64,000 bases of DNA from contig CAJYVD010000010.1 of assembly GCA_913778495.1 (NCBI GenBank), forward strand, positions 124,001-188,000, read 5' to 3'. Made by a program: the position numbers and the translations under genes. The stretch comes from an uncultured Pantoea sp. (lineage in GTDB: Bacteria; Pseudomonadota; Gammaproteobacteria; Enterobacterales; Enterobacteriaceae). Below, in pieces: positions 9,190 to 16,175 of the stretch (position 1 is its first letter; each line of letters opens with the position of its first letter). The notes beneath the pieces are model-generated. The model made no database searches, was not told where the DNA came from, and saw only the letters and a program-made list of their open reading frames with translations.

Positions 9190-10056
9190 TCAGTTAGCGC
9201 AGATACGCTCACCGTTAGACAGCATCATTCCTTGCATGCCCGCTTCCGCTTCCTGGCGGCGCATCAATTCGGACAGGGTGTGTAGTTCGTCAAGAACCAT
9301 TTTTTCATCAAACGCATCTCCAGGCCTGGCGGACGCAACCTGTTGCGAATAATACGAAAGCGATCGGTTCAGACTATTCAAGGTATGTGTATAGGCTAGA
9401 ACCTCAGAGAGATTTTTTATTACGCCAGCAACGTCTTTTTCGGTCGCCACACGCTGCTGAATTAATTGGTTTAATGCAGCGCTATTTTCATTCGCTTCCC
9501 GTTTAAGACGATCAAGATGTTCAGACTCTTGTCTGTACACGTCACTTATAGTTTGCATATCTTGACTTGTTTGTGCGATCTGTTGATTCAGTTTTTCAAC
9601 CTCACCAGAATATCCCGCAATCGCCATCGCAAAATCACATAAAAACCCTAAATAAAAACGATTTACACAATCCCTTCTTTCCCATTCCAGCTGAGAAAGC
9701 GTCTGACCTAAACCCATCATCTTTTCAGTCAGTGCGTTGATATCGGAAGATTTTTTTGAGATATCCTCAGTCAGATATCTCATTTCTTCACTTTTATTAT
9801 TAATATCTTCCTTTATCTGCTCTTCTTTTTGCAGTAATTCGCCAATGCTTACCTGTAAGCTGGCGCTTTTAACATTAAGTGGCGCGCGGTTTTGTTCGTA
9901 ACATTCAGCTTTACTCGACAATCTGCCGGCCACATCCTTTGCGGCCTGTAACTGTGACTCAAGCGCAACGGATTCAATGGCCGCATCGGCATGCAGAGAA
10001 GAAACAAGTAAAAATAAAACCAGGGATAATTTATACACAAAAAAATTGTACGTCAT
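9190..10056 (-). CDS. Secreted coiled-coil protein, first gene of the helical two-gene unit
   Basis: 288 residues. It has a clear Sec signal peptide (KLSLVLFLLVSSLHADA, cleavage likely near residue 26). The mature chain is a long helical hairpin: charged heptad-like helix at about 28-128, a short apolar apex (RFYLGFLCDFAMAIAG, about 133-148), then a second long helix to about 240. It contains four Cys (52, 130, 140, 286), and those at 130 and 140 flank the apex, consistent with a disulfide after export. The start has AAGG about ten bases upstream. No enzyme motif is seen. It is co-transcribed with the 614-residue protein, which has a matching long-helix design with a hydrophobic tip. The pair could be the two subunits of a pore-forming complex, or a periplasmic partner/immunity protein plus toxin. 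Function is not established. Confidence 0.55.
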   Translation of the reverse strand: MTYNFFVYKLSLVLFLLVSSLHADAAIESVALESQLQAAKDVAGRLSSKAECYEQNRAPLNVKSASLQVSIGELLQKEEQIKEDINNKSEEMRYLTEDISKKSSDINALTEKMMGLGQTLSQLEWERRDCVNRFYLGFLCDFAMAIAGYSGEVEKLNQQIAQTSQDMQTISDVYRQESEHLDRLKREANENSAALNQLIQQRVATEKDVAGVIKNLSEVLAYTHTLNSLNRSLSYYSQQVASARPGDAFDEKMVLDELHTLSELMRRQEAEAGMQGMMLSNGERICAN

Positions 10057-11162
10057 TATGCTGACTACCTTAACGAAATGTAATTTTCAGCATCCACCCA
10101 CATGTTTTTATGGGTTTTTTAATGCAGCCATAGCACCTTGCTTGCCCCGGTGAATAGTGGAGCTTTGCGCGATGAATCTATTTTTCAAATTAACGCTTAC
10201 CGGACTGAATAAGGGAAACGACGGATGTAATTTTGCCTGTAACAGCAAGCGCCATTCTTTTTCCGTTGCCTTAATAGTTAGGTCAATGGTGTTATTTACC
10301 GCAGCGTGATGTATTGCGCGCGGATTATCCTCAAACGATTAAGGTTATAGAGAGTGGAATGAAATAACGGTGTGATTATTGATCGAGAACGACAACTAAA
10401 ATACTTTTTTTTAAAGCCACATAAAAGAACAAGCCTATCAATAGTGGATTATCAATCGCTTTAATTTATTAATCAGCGCGCAAGAACTGATTATTTAATC
10501 TTAATTAAAATTAAAAACCACAGAGACATCTCTCCAGCCAAAAAACAGTTTATAATTTTTGTAACTCCAATAAAAAACAATAAAAACATTAAGTTAAATG
10601 TCAATGACAAGAAGTACCTGCTGATTTCAACCTCGAAAAAACATAAATAATAAAAATGCTTTACGGATAAGTGTGCCTGTCACGCCCCTCAGTCATGCAG
10701 AGCAGCTCAGGACGCCGATTACCCTCAATCACGTTGCAGGCAGCGGCGAGATGCGGGTTGTGCCGAGCATGAGTAAAAACAGCGCAAGGCATTCGAACCT
10801 TGGTCGAGGGGTTGGTCAGCCATTTACCCCGCAGAGCAACCGCTGTACAGCGAGTGGAGATCGAAAGGATGGGAGAAGTTTGGCTGTTCGCGGTAGCGCT
10901 ACTGAAAACTGAGAATCAGCGGCAAGGATTTACACGGTGAAGCCGCCCAGCGCCGTGTCGATATTCATCGCTTCGTTACTCATTTCACCTCTCCTTGAAT
11001 CACGCTACCGTCATTAACAGGTTACGCCCCGCGCGTGTTAACGAGCCCCCATCGCGCTGTTCGCGTTACAACTAAAAACATTTCTTATCCTTTTAATGCT
11101 AAAATCCTTACGCACCTGTTACAGCCTCGACCACCACATTGACCTTTCAGTACGGAATCCTG
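10057..11162. other. AT-rich 1.1-kb non-coding stretch upstream of the helical two-gene unit
   Basis: Bases 10060-10660 are markedly richer in A and T than the neighbours and hold no convincing gene. They probably contain the promoter region for the leftward two-gene unit. A short hairpin with a T-run (CCCACATG...ATGGG then TTTTTT) lies at about 10097-10122. Between 10673 and 11100 the composition returns to normal but no gene is supported, apart from the 17-codon mini-ORF at 10930-10983. The stretch may be the remains of decayed genes. Confidence 0.6.
10930..10983 (-). CDS. 17-codon mini-ORF with a strong ribosome-binding site (leader peptide or gene remnant)
   Basis: On the minus strand AAGGAGAGGTGAA precedes ATG, an unusually good Shine-Dalgarno at correct spacing. 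The frame encodes MSNEAMNIDTALGGFTV and then stops with TAA. No continuation was seen in the other frames. It could be the surviving 5' end of a decayed gene or a short leader peptide. Confidence 0.3.
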   Translation of the reverse strand: MSNEAMNIDTALGGFTV

Positions 11163-11732
11163 ATGACAAACGAGAACAATCCCCCTCTGGCATTGCTGAA
11201 AGCGTCGTTGCAGAAAGAGGTCATGATGAGCGACAAACCCTTTTCATGGCTGAGGGTTCTGCATAAGGCCATTAAATGCCCAGAACGGCGTTATCTCTTC
11301 TGGTGGCGCATTGCTTCTTATCTCTTTCAACGCCGAAATAGCGTGGTGAAGAATATTGCGCGCAGAATCAACCGGAAGTTAATCCAGAAATACGGCGCGG
11401 AAATACAGTTAGGCGCCGCGATCCAGCCGGGCATGAAAATTACGCACCATCAGGGCCTGATTATCAACAGTGCCGCTACCATCGGTCATTCATTCAAGGT
11501 CAGGCAAAACACCACGATCGGCATCACCGGTAATAACACCGCAAACCTGCCTATCTCAATCAACATTGGTAATAATGTGAGCATCGGCGCGAGCAGCTGT
11601 ATTATTGCCGATCAGATCGAGATTGGTGATAACGTGGTGATTGGCGCCATGTCATTTATTAATAAAGATATCCCCAGCAACAGCACGGTGATAACAGAAA
11701 AGACAATGAGGATTATTACGCACTCGGGTTAA
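11163..11732 (+). CDS. Hexapeptide-repeat acyltransferase (serine acetyltransferase-like, LbH fold)
   Basis: 189 residues from the ATG at 11163 (GGA seven bases upstream). An upstream TTG at 11139 extends the frame. An internal MMSDKPF start near 11224 has AGAGG in front and is an alternative. Residues 1-90 are basic and helical (RRYLFWWRIASYLFQRR). From about residue 95 a left-handed beta-helix is seen, with hexapeptide periodicity (IQPGMKITHHQGLIIN, TIGHSFKVRQNTTIG, IGNNVSIGASSCII, IGDNVVIGAMSFI). The HHQGLIIN part corresponds to the active-site His region of CysE-type enzymes. Being isolated beside AT-rich DNA, it is more likely a surface-polysaccharide or small-molecule O-acetyltransferase than the housekeeping CysE. 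The acceptor is unknown. Confidence 0.75.
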   Translation: MTNENNPPLALLKASLQKEVMMSDKPFSWLRVLHKAIKCPERRYLFWWRIASYLFQRRNSVVKNIARRINRKLIQKYGAEIQLGAAIQPGMKITHHQGLIINSAATIGHSFKVRQNTTIGITGNNTANLPISINIGNNVSIGASSCIIADQIEIGDNVVIGAMSFINKDIPSNSTVITEKTMRIITHSG

Positions 11733-11953
11733 ATTAAGGTAAGCGGAGCGATTAGACTGGCGCACTCCATAACTTTATACTGCGTGCTGTCCCGCATATC
11801 ATGCAAAAGCGTCAATGAACAGCGATGCCGACCAGCCAGGTAATGCAGGACATGCGCGACAGCCAGAGAATTATGCTTCCGTTTATAGCTTCCGCTGTCA
11901 GTAACGCCATTATTGTATCTGAGCCGGGATATTTTCTGTGATTTTTTTGAAAA

Positions 11954-12202
11954 TCAATCCTGATCTGACGGGGGAGATTTGCGTGAGTTGTACTTGTCGA
12001 TCAAGTTAAAAACCAGCGTAGCCATTGTTATCGCTACTCCCGCTACGCAACCAAAAATAATAGCTCTCTTTATCTGTCCATTAGGAATCAAAAAATATCC
12101 ATTTTTAAAGTATATGATGATCGATGCTCCAGCCCCTAAAATAAAGCAAAAAACGATACAAAACACACATGCATAAATTAGCAATTTGATGTATGCGATC
12201 AT
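11954..12202 (-). CDS. Small membrane protein, probable CDI immunity protein of the last orphan module
   Basis: 82 residues with two or three membrane segments (LLIYACVFCIVFCFILGAGA, AIIFGCVAGVAITMATLVF) and a charged C-terminus (NKYNSRKSPPSDQD-like). The start has AGAGG well placed upstream. It is the last gene of the minus-strand array of CdiA-CT/immunity modules, 140 bp after the stop of a degenerate CT fragment. Small polytopic immunity proteins usually protect against membrane-active CdiA-CT toxins, so its cognate toxin may have acted on the inner membrane. The assignment rests on position and size. Codon use is AT-rich relative to the flanking core genes, as is typical of exchanged CDI cargo. 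Confidence 0.6.
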   Translation of the reverse strand: MIAYIKLLIYACVFCIVFCFILGAGASIIIYFKNGYFLIPNGQIKRAIIFGCVAGVAITMATLVFNLIDKYNSRKSPPSDQD

Positions 12203-12341
12203 TTTTATCCTCTTTTTACTTTTCAGAATTATTTTGCGCTGCGGTCACGTTTAAGAGATTTTTATATTATCCTGAAAATTCTGTTTCAAGTGAACCGATG
12301 GTATTAAATATAAATTCAGGCATTTATTTCCTGTTAGCGAA

Positions 12342-12883
12342 TTAACATCCCTGGTGCGTATTCACCAACCCCCAGCCAAGCCCAGCGCCACCTGCCGCTA
12401 TTACCACATTCTGCCAGACGCCACGGCCAGGAACTAATGCACCGATCACAGCCGCAGACGCGCTATCGCAACCGCGCCGGACGTGCTGTTGCCTGCCACG
12501 CCGCCCGCCAGTCCGGCGGCCAGCGTGCTCAGGGCGCTGATGGTCTGCCGCTGCTGCTCTGTCAGATCGCTGCGTTTCACGCCCGGGTACATCTGCTGGG
12601 CGATGAACTCACCTGTGGTCGCACCCGCCGCGCCCGCCAGCGCGGAATTACCCGCTTCGTAAGTTTCCTGCGGATTACTGGCCGTTTTCACGATGCCGTC
12701 AACGGTGTCATACAGACCCGCCGGAACGCCGGCTATCATCCCGGCCGCAAAGCTGACATCCTGATTCAGGTCAGTCGCCGTCCATATCGCCTGTACCATG
12801 GCTTTACAGGCTGCGTTCTGACAGGCAGCGATTTCTTTATCCTTCTGAGCCTGCTGTTTCTGGCTCAGATAGTTATTCTCAAC
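12342..12883 (-). pseudogene. Orphan cdiA-CT module 5: chimeric and frameshifted
   Basis: Reading leftward, the module opens with the VENN codons at 12872-12883 and continues through the same pre-toxin linker as the module at 15.3 kb ([15 protein letters not shown], then [18 protein letters not shown]). After ASNPQETYE it switches abruptly to sequence that lies upstream of VENN in full CdiA ([16 protein letters not shown] to VAGNSTSGA; compare 16873-17058). The joined frame ends at 12446. The next 100 bp, in another frame, encode a Gly/Ala/Val-rich tail ([16 protein letters not shown] to HQGC) that stops at 12342. That tail is the probable remnant of the toxin end. The module looks like a product of recombination between VENN-linked repeats followed by a frame loss. 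No promoter of its own was seen. Confidence 0.7.
12672..12883 (-). repeat. VENN/pre-toxin homology block, copy A
   Basis: Near-identical to 15100-15312 and partly to 13860-13950; encodes [11 protein letters not shown]... to [11 protein letters not shown]. These shared blocks are the likely sites of recombination between CT cassettes. Confidence 0.85.
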
Positions 12884-12890
12884 AACAAAA

Positions 12891-12911
12891 AACCGGCTCG
12901 ATGGCCGGTTT
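12891..12911 (-). terminator. Terminator after the DUF4926-like immunity gene
   Basis: On the minus strand AACCGGC and GCCGGTT pair around CATCGA and are followed by TTTTTTG. It separates the DUF4926-like gene from the VENN codons of the next orphan module, which begin only a few bases further on. Confidence 0.75.
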
Positions 12912-12925
12912 AATTTTTGCAGAAT

Positions 12926-13126
12926 CTAAGCTATTTGGTCGGGAAGTAGCGCAATTTGTGAGATGGTATTCCCTTCATCGTCACAAAATTCGACTTCATA
13001 GGCTTTCTCCGGTTCCTCATAGATGTCGATAACCACACCTTGCATCCCTCGATACAATTTTTCACCTGGCAAATCGACCCTTAATGTAACAACATCGAAC
13101 GGTGTAAAGCTCACCTGTGACCTCAT
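12926..13126 (-). CDS. DUF4926-like immunity protein
   Basis: 66 residues. The sequence has the compact beta pattern of DUF4926 ([20 protein letters not shown], then [17 protein letters not shown] and a terminal LLPDQIA). Such proteins commonly sit directly behind DUF6883 toxin domains as presumed immunity proteins. The start codon overlaps the stop of the upstream CT gene by four bases (ATGA), the arrangement also found at cdiA-cdiI here. It is followed by a strong terminator. It probably neutralises the DUF6883-type toxin domain, but this pairing comes from family knowledge and position. Confidence 0.75.
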   Translation of the reverse strand: MRSQVSFTPFDVVTLRVDLPGEKLYRGMQGVVIDIYEEPEKAYEVEFCDDEGNTISQIALLPDQIA

Positions 13127-14000
13127 TTGTTAACGTATATAGTTGTCATTCGCGGCGTTGTGGATCCTACATCGTAGATCCAGCCAGTCCTCACTATTGC
13201 AGTTTTCCCGTTAGGCCCGGTAATCGGCATATCAATTGTCATTCGCTGACCGAATTTATCTGAGGATCCCATTTTAACTGGATTAGATTTCACGCCTTCC
13301 TGTACTTTCGCAATCAGATCCGCTGCATTTGACTGGTTATAACCCAGCGCTGATTCAAAAACCTTTGCTTTGTTACCTCCGACAGGATGCTCTGAATTTA
13401 GAGCATAGGACGTAACTTTATTAGGATCGATTACAGCCTTATCTGCATTGACCAACCTTCCGGTTGCAGACGTTTGTGCAACAGTTTCAGCGTAAGTATA
13501 ATTTTTCCAGTTCTCTGTAGGGCCTGAGAGTTTGCCTGAAGATACAGATTCAGCAGTGGCAGCCATTTTATCGGCATTAACAGCCGCTGATTCAGCCTTA
13601 CCCGCAACCTTAGCAACAACCTTCTCCGTCAGTACCGCGCCACCTTTTACCACCCCGGCACCGCCAGCCAGCAATCCGGCGATATCCGTGACCAGCTTAC
13701 CCCCCTCAACTCCGGCATTAAAAGAGCCGCTGGCTCCGGCTTTCTGGTAATTCGCTTCCATCGGTCAATGCGGTCAATATAAGACTGCTTCACCGCATCT
13801 GAGACGTTACCAGGAACATCACCGCTGTTGAACAGGGACTTCAGGGATTCGTAAGTTTCCTGCGGATTACTGGCCGTTTTCACGATGCCGTCAACGGTGT
13901 CATACAGACCCGCCGGAACGCCGGCTATCATTCCCGCTGCATAACTCACATCCTGGGCTGCGCTTGCAACGGCCCACCCTGCCTGAACGCCAGCTTTACA
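13123..14000 (-). pseudogene. Orphan cdiA-CT module 4 with a DUF6883-like toxin domain, split by a 1-base frameshift
   Basis: Two frames are needed. From about 14000 to 13762 the reading is [13 protein letters not shown], then [18 protein letters not shown] and [12 protein letters not shown]. From 13761 it continues as [20 protein letters not shown] in a different frame. The sister module at 15 kb has CCATCCGG where this one has CCATCGG, so a single C was lost at about 13761-13763. The downstream frame encodes 212 residues. The last 110 or so ([40 protein letters not shown]) match my knowledge of DUF6883 domains. The usual VENN start is missing: upstream of 14000 the homology stops and unrelated sequence begins. 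Translation of the toxin part from the ATG at 13761 cannot be excluded. Confidence 0.72.
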
Positions 14001-14069
14001 GGTAAGCAGCGCGAGTTGATGAAGCTGATTCAGGTGATGGCGAAGCCGAAGAAGCGAACTTCCAACTAA
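14001..14069 (+). other. Unexplained insertion scar replacing the VENN start of orphan module 4
   Basis: Homology of module 4 to its sisters ends at base 14000. The next 69 bases on the plus strand form an open frame ending [23 protein letters not shown] plus SN. This basic C-terminus could be the last codons of a transposase or other mobile gene. No terminal inverted repeat was identified, so the mobile-element origin is only a suggestion. Confidence 0.3.
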
Positions 14070-14081
14070 CCGTTAAAGTAA

Positions 14082-14105
14082 AATCCCGGCGCAATGGCCG
14101 GGATT
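14082..14105 (-). terminator. Terminator after the orphan module 3 immunity gene
   Basis: On the minus strand AATCCCGGC and GCCGGGATT form a perfect 9-bp stem around a short loop, followed by TTTACTTTAA. It lies six bases past the stop of the 91-residue gene. Confidence 0.75.
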
Positions 14106-14110
14106 CGTCT

Positions 14111-14386
14111 TTACGAAAGAAGCTCGAACAGGTCGCTTCTGAGTTGATCTAACTCATCATTTTCAATCAATAACACCTTTCCGTCTCTGTGCAGCACAAG
14201 ATCGTTTAGAGATCCCATTCCACCATAAAAATTTCGGAAAGCTTGTCTGGTGTTATCAGGATCGATTTCATATTCCTTAGCCAGTTTAATAATACTGACA
14301 GACCAGTCTGTATAACCGCCTGATTTTAATAAATCAGCCATACGTTCCATTTTTTCTATAACAATTTCTGTTTTATTTTTCGTCAT
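14111..14386 (-). CDS. Probable CDI immunity protein of orphan module 3 (DUF6966-like)
   Basis: 91 residues, soluble, acidic and helical ([20 protein letters not shown], then a [18 protein letters not shown] segment and a helical end [15 protein letters not shown]). The GGMGSLNDL core recalls DUF6966 proteins, which occur as presumed immunity proteins in polymorphic-toxin loci. I hold that family name loosely. The start overlaps the stop of the upstream TNT-like toxin gene by four bases (ATGA). A terminator follows immediately, closing the module. The likely role is cytoplasmic inhibition of the adjacent toxin domain. Confidence 0.65.
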   Translation of the reverse strand: MTKNKTEIVIEKMERMADLLKSGGYTDWSVSIIKLAKEYEIDPDNTRQAFRNFYGGMGSLNDLVLHRDGKVLLIENDELDQLRSDLFELLS

Positions 14387-15315
14387 TTTAATGGCTTAAT
14401 CTCCACAACTTCAGCGCCTTTAATAGCCCAGGCTTTTGGAATAACGATTTGCTGAGTTCCGCCAGAGTATAAATCGGTTTGGAAACTCACATCTCCCACA
14501 TAAATTTTTGTACCGGCAGGTATTTTTATCGCTATCGACGAGTCTATTGGCGAGGTGCCGCCTTTAGGCCATTTTGGTAATACTGCCTTATCAACTCTGG
14601 TTTGCAACACTCCTTGAGGTGGTTCAGAGCTGAAGAATTGACCATAAGGCTGATCTGATGTACCTCCTCTGTAAAGGATCGTATCTTGCTTTAATACGAC
14701 TTCTTTATATCTAGCTCCACTAAACGTTTCTGCCAGACCACTATCCAAAGGACCAGGCTTTATAGCTGAAAACTCACCCAGAATTTTAATTTGGAAGTTA
14801 ACACCTACAGATTTAGCTGCGTTCGTAGCTACATGCGCAGCTACATTTGAAATGATTTTTTCACTCACTCCTGCGGTAACTTTCGCAACCCCGGCACCGC
14901 CAGCCAGCAATCCGGCGATATCCGTGACCAGCTTACCACCCTCAACTCCGGCATTAAAAGATCCGCTGGCTCCGGCTTTCTGGTAATTCGCTTCCATCCG
15001 GTCAATGCGGTCAATATAAGACTGCTTCACAGCATCTGAGACGTTACCCAGCACATCACCGCTGTTAAACAGCGATTTCAGCGCCTCATATGTCTCCATC
15101 GGGCTGCTGGCCGTTTTCACGATGCCGTCAACGGTGTCATACAGACCCGCCGGAACGCCGGCTATCATCCCTGCCGCAAAGCTGACATCCTGATTCAGGT
15201 CAGTCGCCGTCCATATCGCCTGTACCCTGGCTTTGCAGGCTGCGTTCTGACAGGCCGCGATTTCTTTATCCTTCTGAGCCTGCTGTTTCTGGCTCAGATA
15301 GTTATTCTCAACAAC
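14383..15315 (-). CDS. Orphan CdiA-CT module 3 with a TNT/ADP-ribosyl-fold-like toxin domain
   Basis: The frame is open from the VENN codons (15301-15312) to 14383, about 310 residues, with no obvious full-length start, as expected for a displaced CT cassette. An internal ATG at 15168 gives 261 residues. The pre-toxin part is [36 protein letters not shown], then a Gly-rich stretch ([15 protein letters not shown]). The toxin part, roughly the last 120 residues, has [19 protein letters not shown] near its start and [20 protein letters not shown] near its end. An Arg followed by GQFFS-type residues and a late GGTQ(Q)-x-V-I-P motif resemble the tuberculosis necrotizing toxin (TNT) NAD-glycohydrolase fold. 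The catalytic assignment is inferred. The module starts six bases from the stop frame of the previous immunity remnant. Confidence 0.65.
   Translation of the reverse strand, partial: VVENNYLSQKQQAQKDKEIAACQNAACKARVQAIWTATDLNQDVSFAAGMIAGVPAGLYDTVDGIVKTASSPMETYEALKSLFNSGDVLGNVSDAVKQSYIDRIDRMEANYQKAGASGSFNAGVEGGKLVTDIAGLLAGGAGVAKVTAGVSEKIISNVAAHVATNAAKSVGVNFQIKILGEFSAIKPGPLDSGLAETFSGARYKEVVLKQDTILYRGGTSDQPYGQFFSSEPPQGVLQTRVDKAVLPKWPKGGTSPIDSSIAIKIPAGTKIYVGDVSFQTDLYSGGTQQIVIPKAWAIKGAEVVEIKPLK
14888..15312 (-). repeat. VENN/pre-toxin homology block, copy B (longest)
   Basis: Shares its lower part ([27 protein letters not shown]) with 13682-13860 and its upper part with copies at 13860-13950 and 12672-12883. 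Confidence 0.85.
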
Positions 15316-15318
15316 AAC

Positions 15319-15554
15319 TTAGAATTTTTCTAATTTCAATACCCGAGCTATCCACATCCCTCCCCCGACAAAGCTTTCAATACTAAAACTAATCTTACAA
15401 AGCAGAAATATATTATCCATAGTGAAATTTATTGGTATACCTTTGAAAAAAAAATAATTCCCCTGCCACGTATAAAGTAATTGATGTCAAAAATAGACGC
15501 AATGCTTAATACGATAAAAAGAGCCAAGTGTAGAAACACATTTTGCTGTCTCAT
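15319..15554 (-). pseudogene. Degenerate membrane immunity gene of orphan module 2 (frameshift in a 9-base homopolymer)
   Basis: The ATG (15552-15554) overlaps the CT stop as ATGA, exactly like the intact cdiI. The frame MRQQNVFLHLALFIVLSIAS runs to a run of nine T (nine A on the plus strand, about 15446-15454) and then soon stops. Adding one T restores a frame through GIPINFTMDN to GGGMWIARVLKLEKF, a 78-residue membrane protein. Its end resembles that of the intact immunity protein at 15957-16175 (Gly-run, then a short basic tail). Either the gene is broken, the homopolymer is phase-variable or slippery, or the base count is a sequencing error. Confidence 0.6.
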
Positions 15555-15951
15555 TTTTTGAGATTCTCCTGAGAGGATTTCTGCTCTATATACTTCCCGC
15601 TGAGCTCTGAGCCCAAGCTACTACCGATATCTCCAGCCATGCCGGGGAAATAACTAGGTGTCATTTCTTTTGAAAGCCCAAACTCTCCTTTAAAATCAGT
15701 ATATTTTTGAAGCGTTGGATTGAATTTCGGATCCCAGCTACCTTTCCACCCGTTTGCCCCGGCATTAACTCCCCATGAGAGCCCTTTACCAATGCCATAG
15801 CCGATACAAGATCCAGCACCATTGATAAGCGCAACAGACAGTGGATCTTTGTCATCAATCCAGTTACCCAGCGCACCACACTGGCTTTCTGCTCCAGCGT
15901 CTTACCTTCAGCCTGCGCCTGAGCGATATCAGCAAGATAGTTATTCTCAAC
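15551..15951 (-). pseudogene. Orphan cdiA-CT module 2: truncated copy of the main toxin end, out of frame with its VENN start
   Basis: VENN codons lie at 15940-15951 and read on as NYLADIAQAQAEGKTLEQKA. From 15877 downward the sequence matches the end of the main CdiA collinearly (15656-15877 against 16283-16504, no gaps) but in a different frame: GALGNWIDDKDPLSVALING, then WDPKFNPTLQKYTDFKGE. The last 35 residues (TPSYFPGMAGDIGSSLG to SSQENLKK) differ from the main copy. The frame change falls at the junction near 15877, so the piece between VENN and GALGNW was probably deleted. The reading stops at TGA 15551-15553, overlapping the following immunity start. Confidence 0.75.
15656..15877 (-). 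repeat. Collinear duplicate of the CdiA toxin end
   Basis: Aligns without gaps to 16283-16504 (constant offset of 627 bases), covering the WDPKFNPTLQKYTD region of the toxin. Confidence 0.88.
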
Positions 15952-15956
15952 AGATA

Positions 15957-16175
15957 CTAAAACCCTTTAACGCCAAAATAACGTAGCAGAGCAATCCCTA
16001 TTCCCATTATGCATCCTCCTCCCCCCCCTACTTTCAGGTAGTGCCATGCTGAAGCTAACTCAAAGTTAAAACTGCCAAGCATAACGTACTCAATGATAAG
16101 TAATAAAACGTATGCGATTTCAGCTAAAAAAATCCCTGCCAATATTGAAAATAAAGCGAAAAGAATATTGATCAT
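15957..16175 (-). CDS. cdiI: CDI immunity protein (small membrane protein) paired with the intact CdiA
   Basis: 72 residues with an N-terminal membrane segment (MINILFALFSILAGIFL), a second (IAYVLLLIIEYVMLG), and a Gly-run (VGGGGGCIMGIGIALLRYF) that may form a third. The start overlaps the cdiA stop by four bases (ATGA), so the two are translationally coupled. It is directly downstream of the toxin tip, the standard cdiI position. Immunity proteins of this size and hydrophobicity protect against CdiA toxins that insert in the inner membrane (the E. coli EC93 type is the known precedent). That matches the Gly/Ala-rich hydrophobic CT here. The specificity is inferred. Confidence 0.8.
   Translation of the reverse strand: MINILFALFSILAGIFLAEIAYVLLLIIEYVMLGSFNFELASAWHYLKVGGGGGCIMGIGIALLRYFGVKGF

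Noticed and set aside
10673-10912. 79-codon open frame on the plus strand (begins GTGCCTGTCACG)
   Set aside because: No ribosome site, poor coding character, and many Arg/Ser/Gly codons typical of a non-coding frame.
12437-12913. 158-codon plus-strand frame across the orphan CT
   Set aside because: It is antisense to the conserved CdiA pre-toxin sequence and has no start signal.
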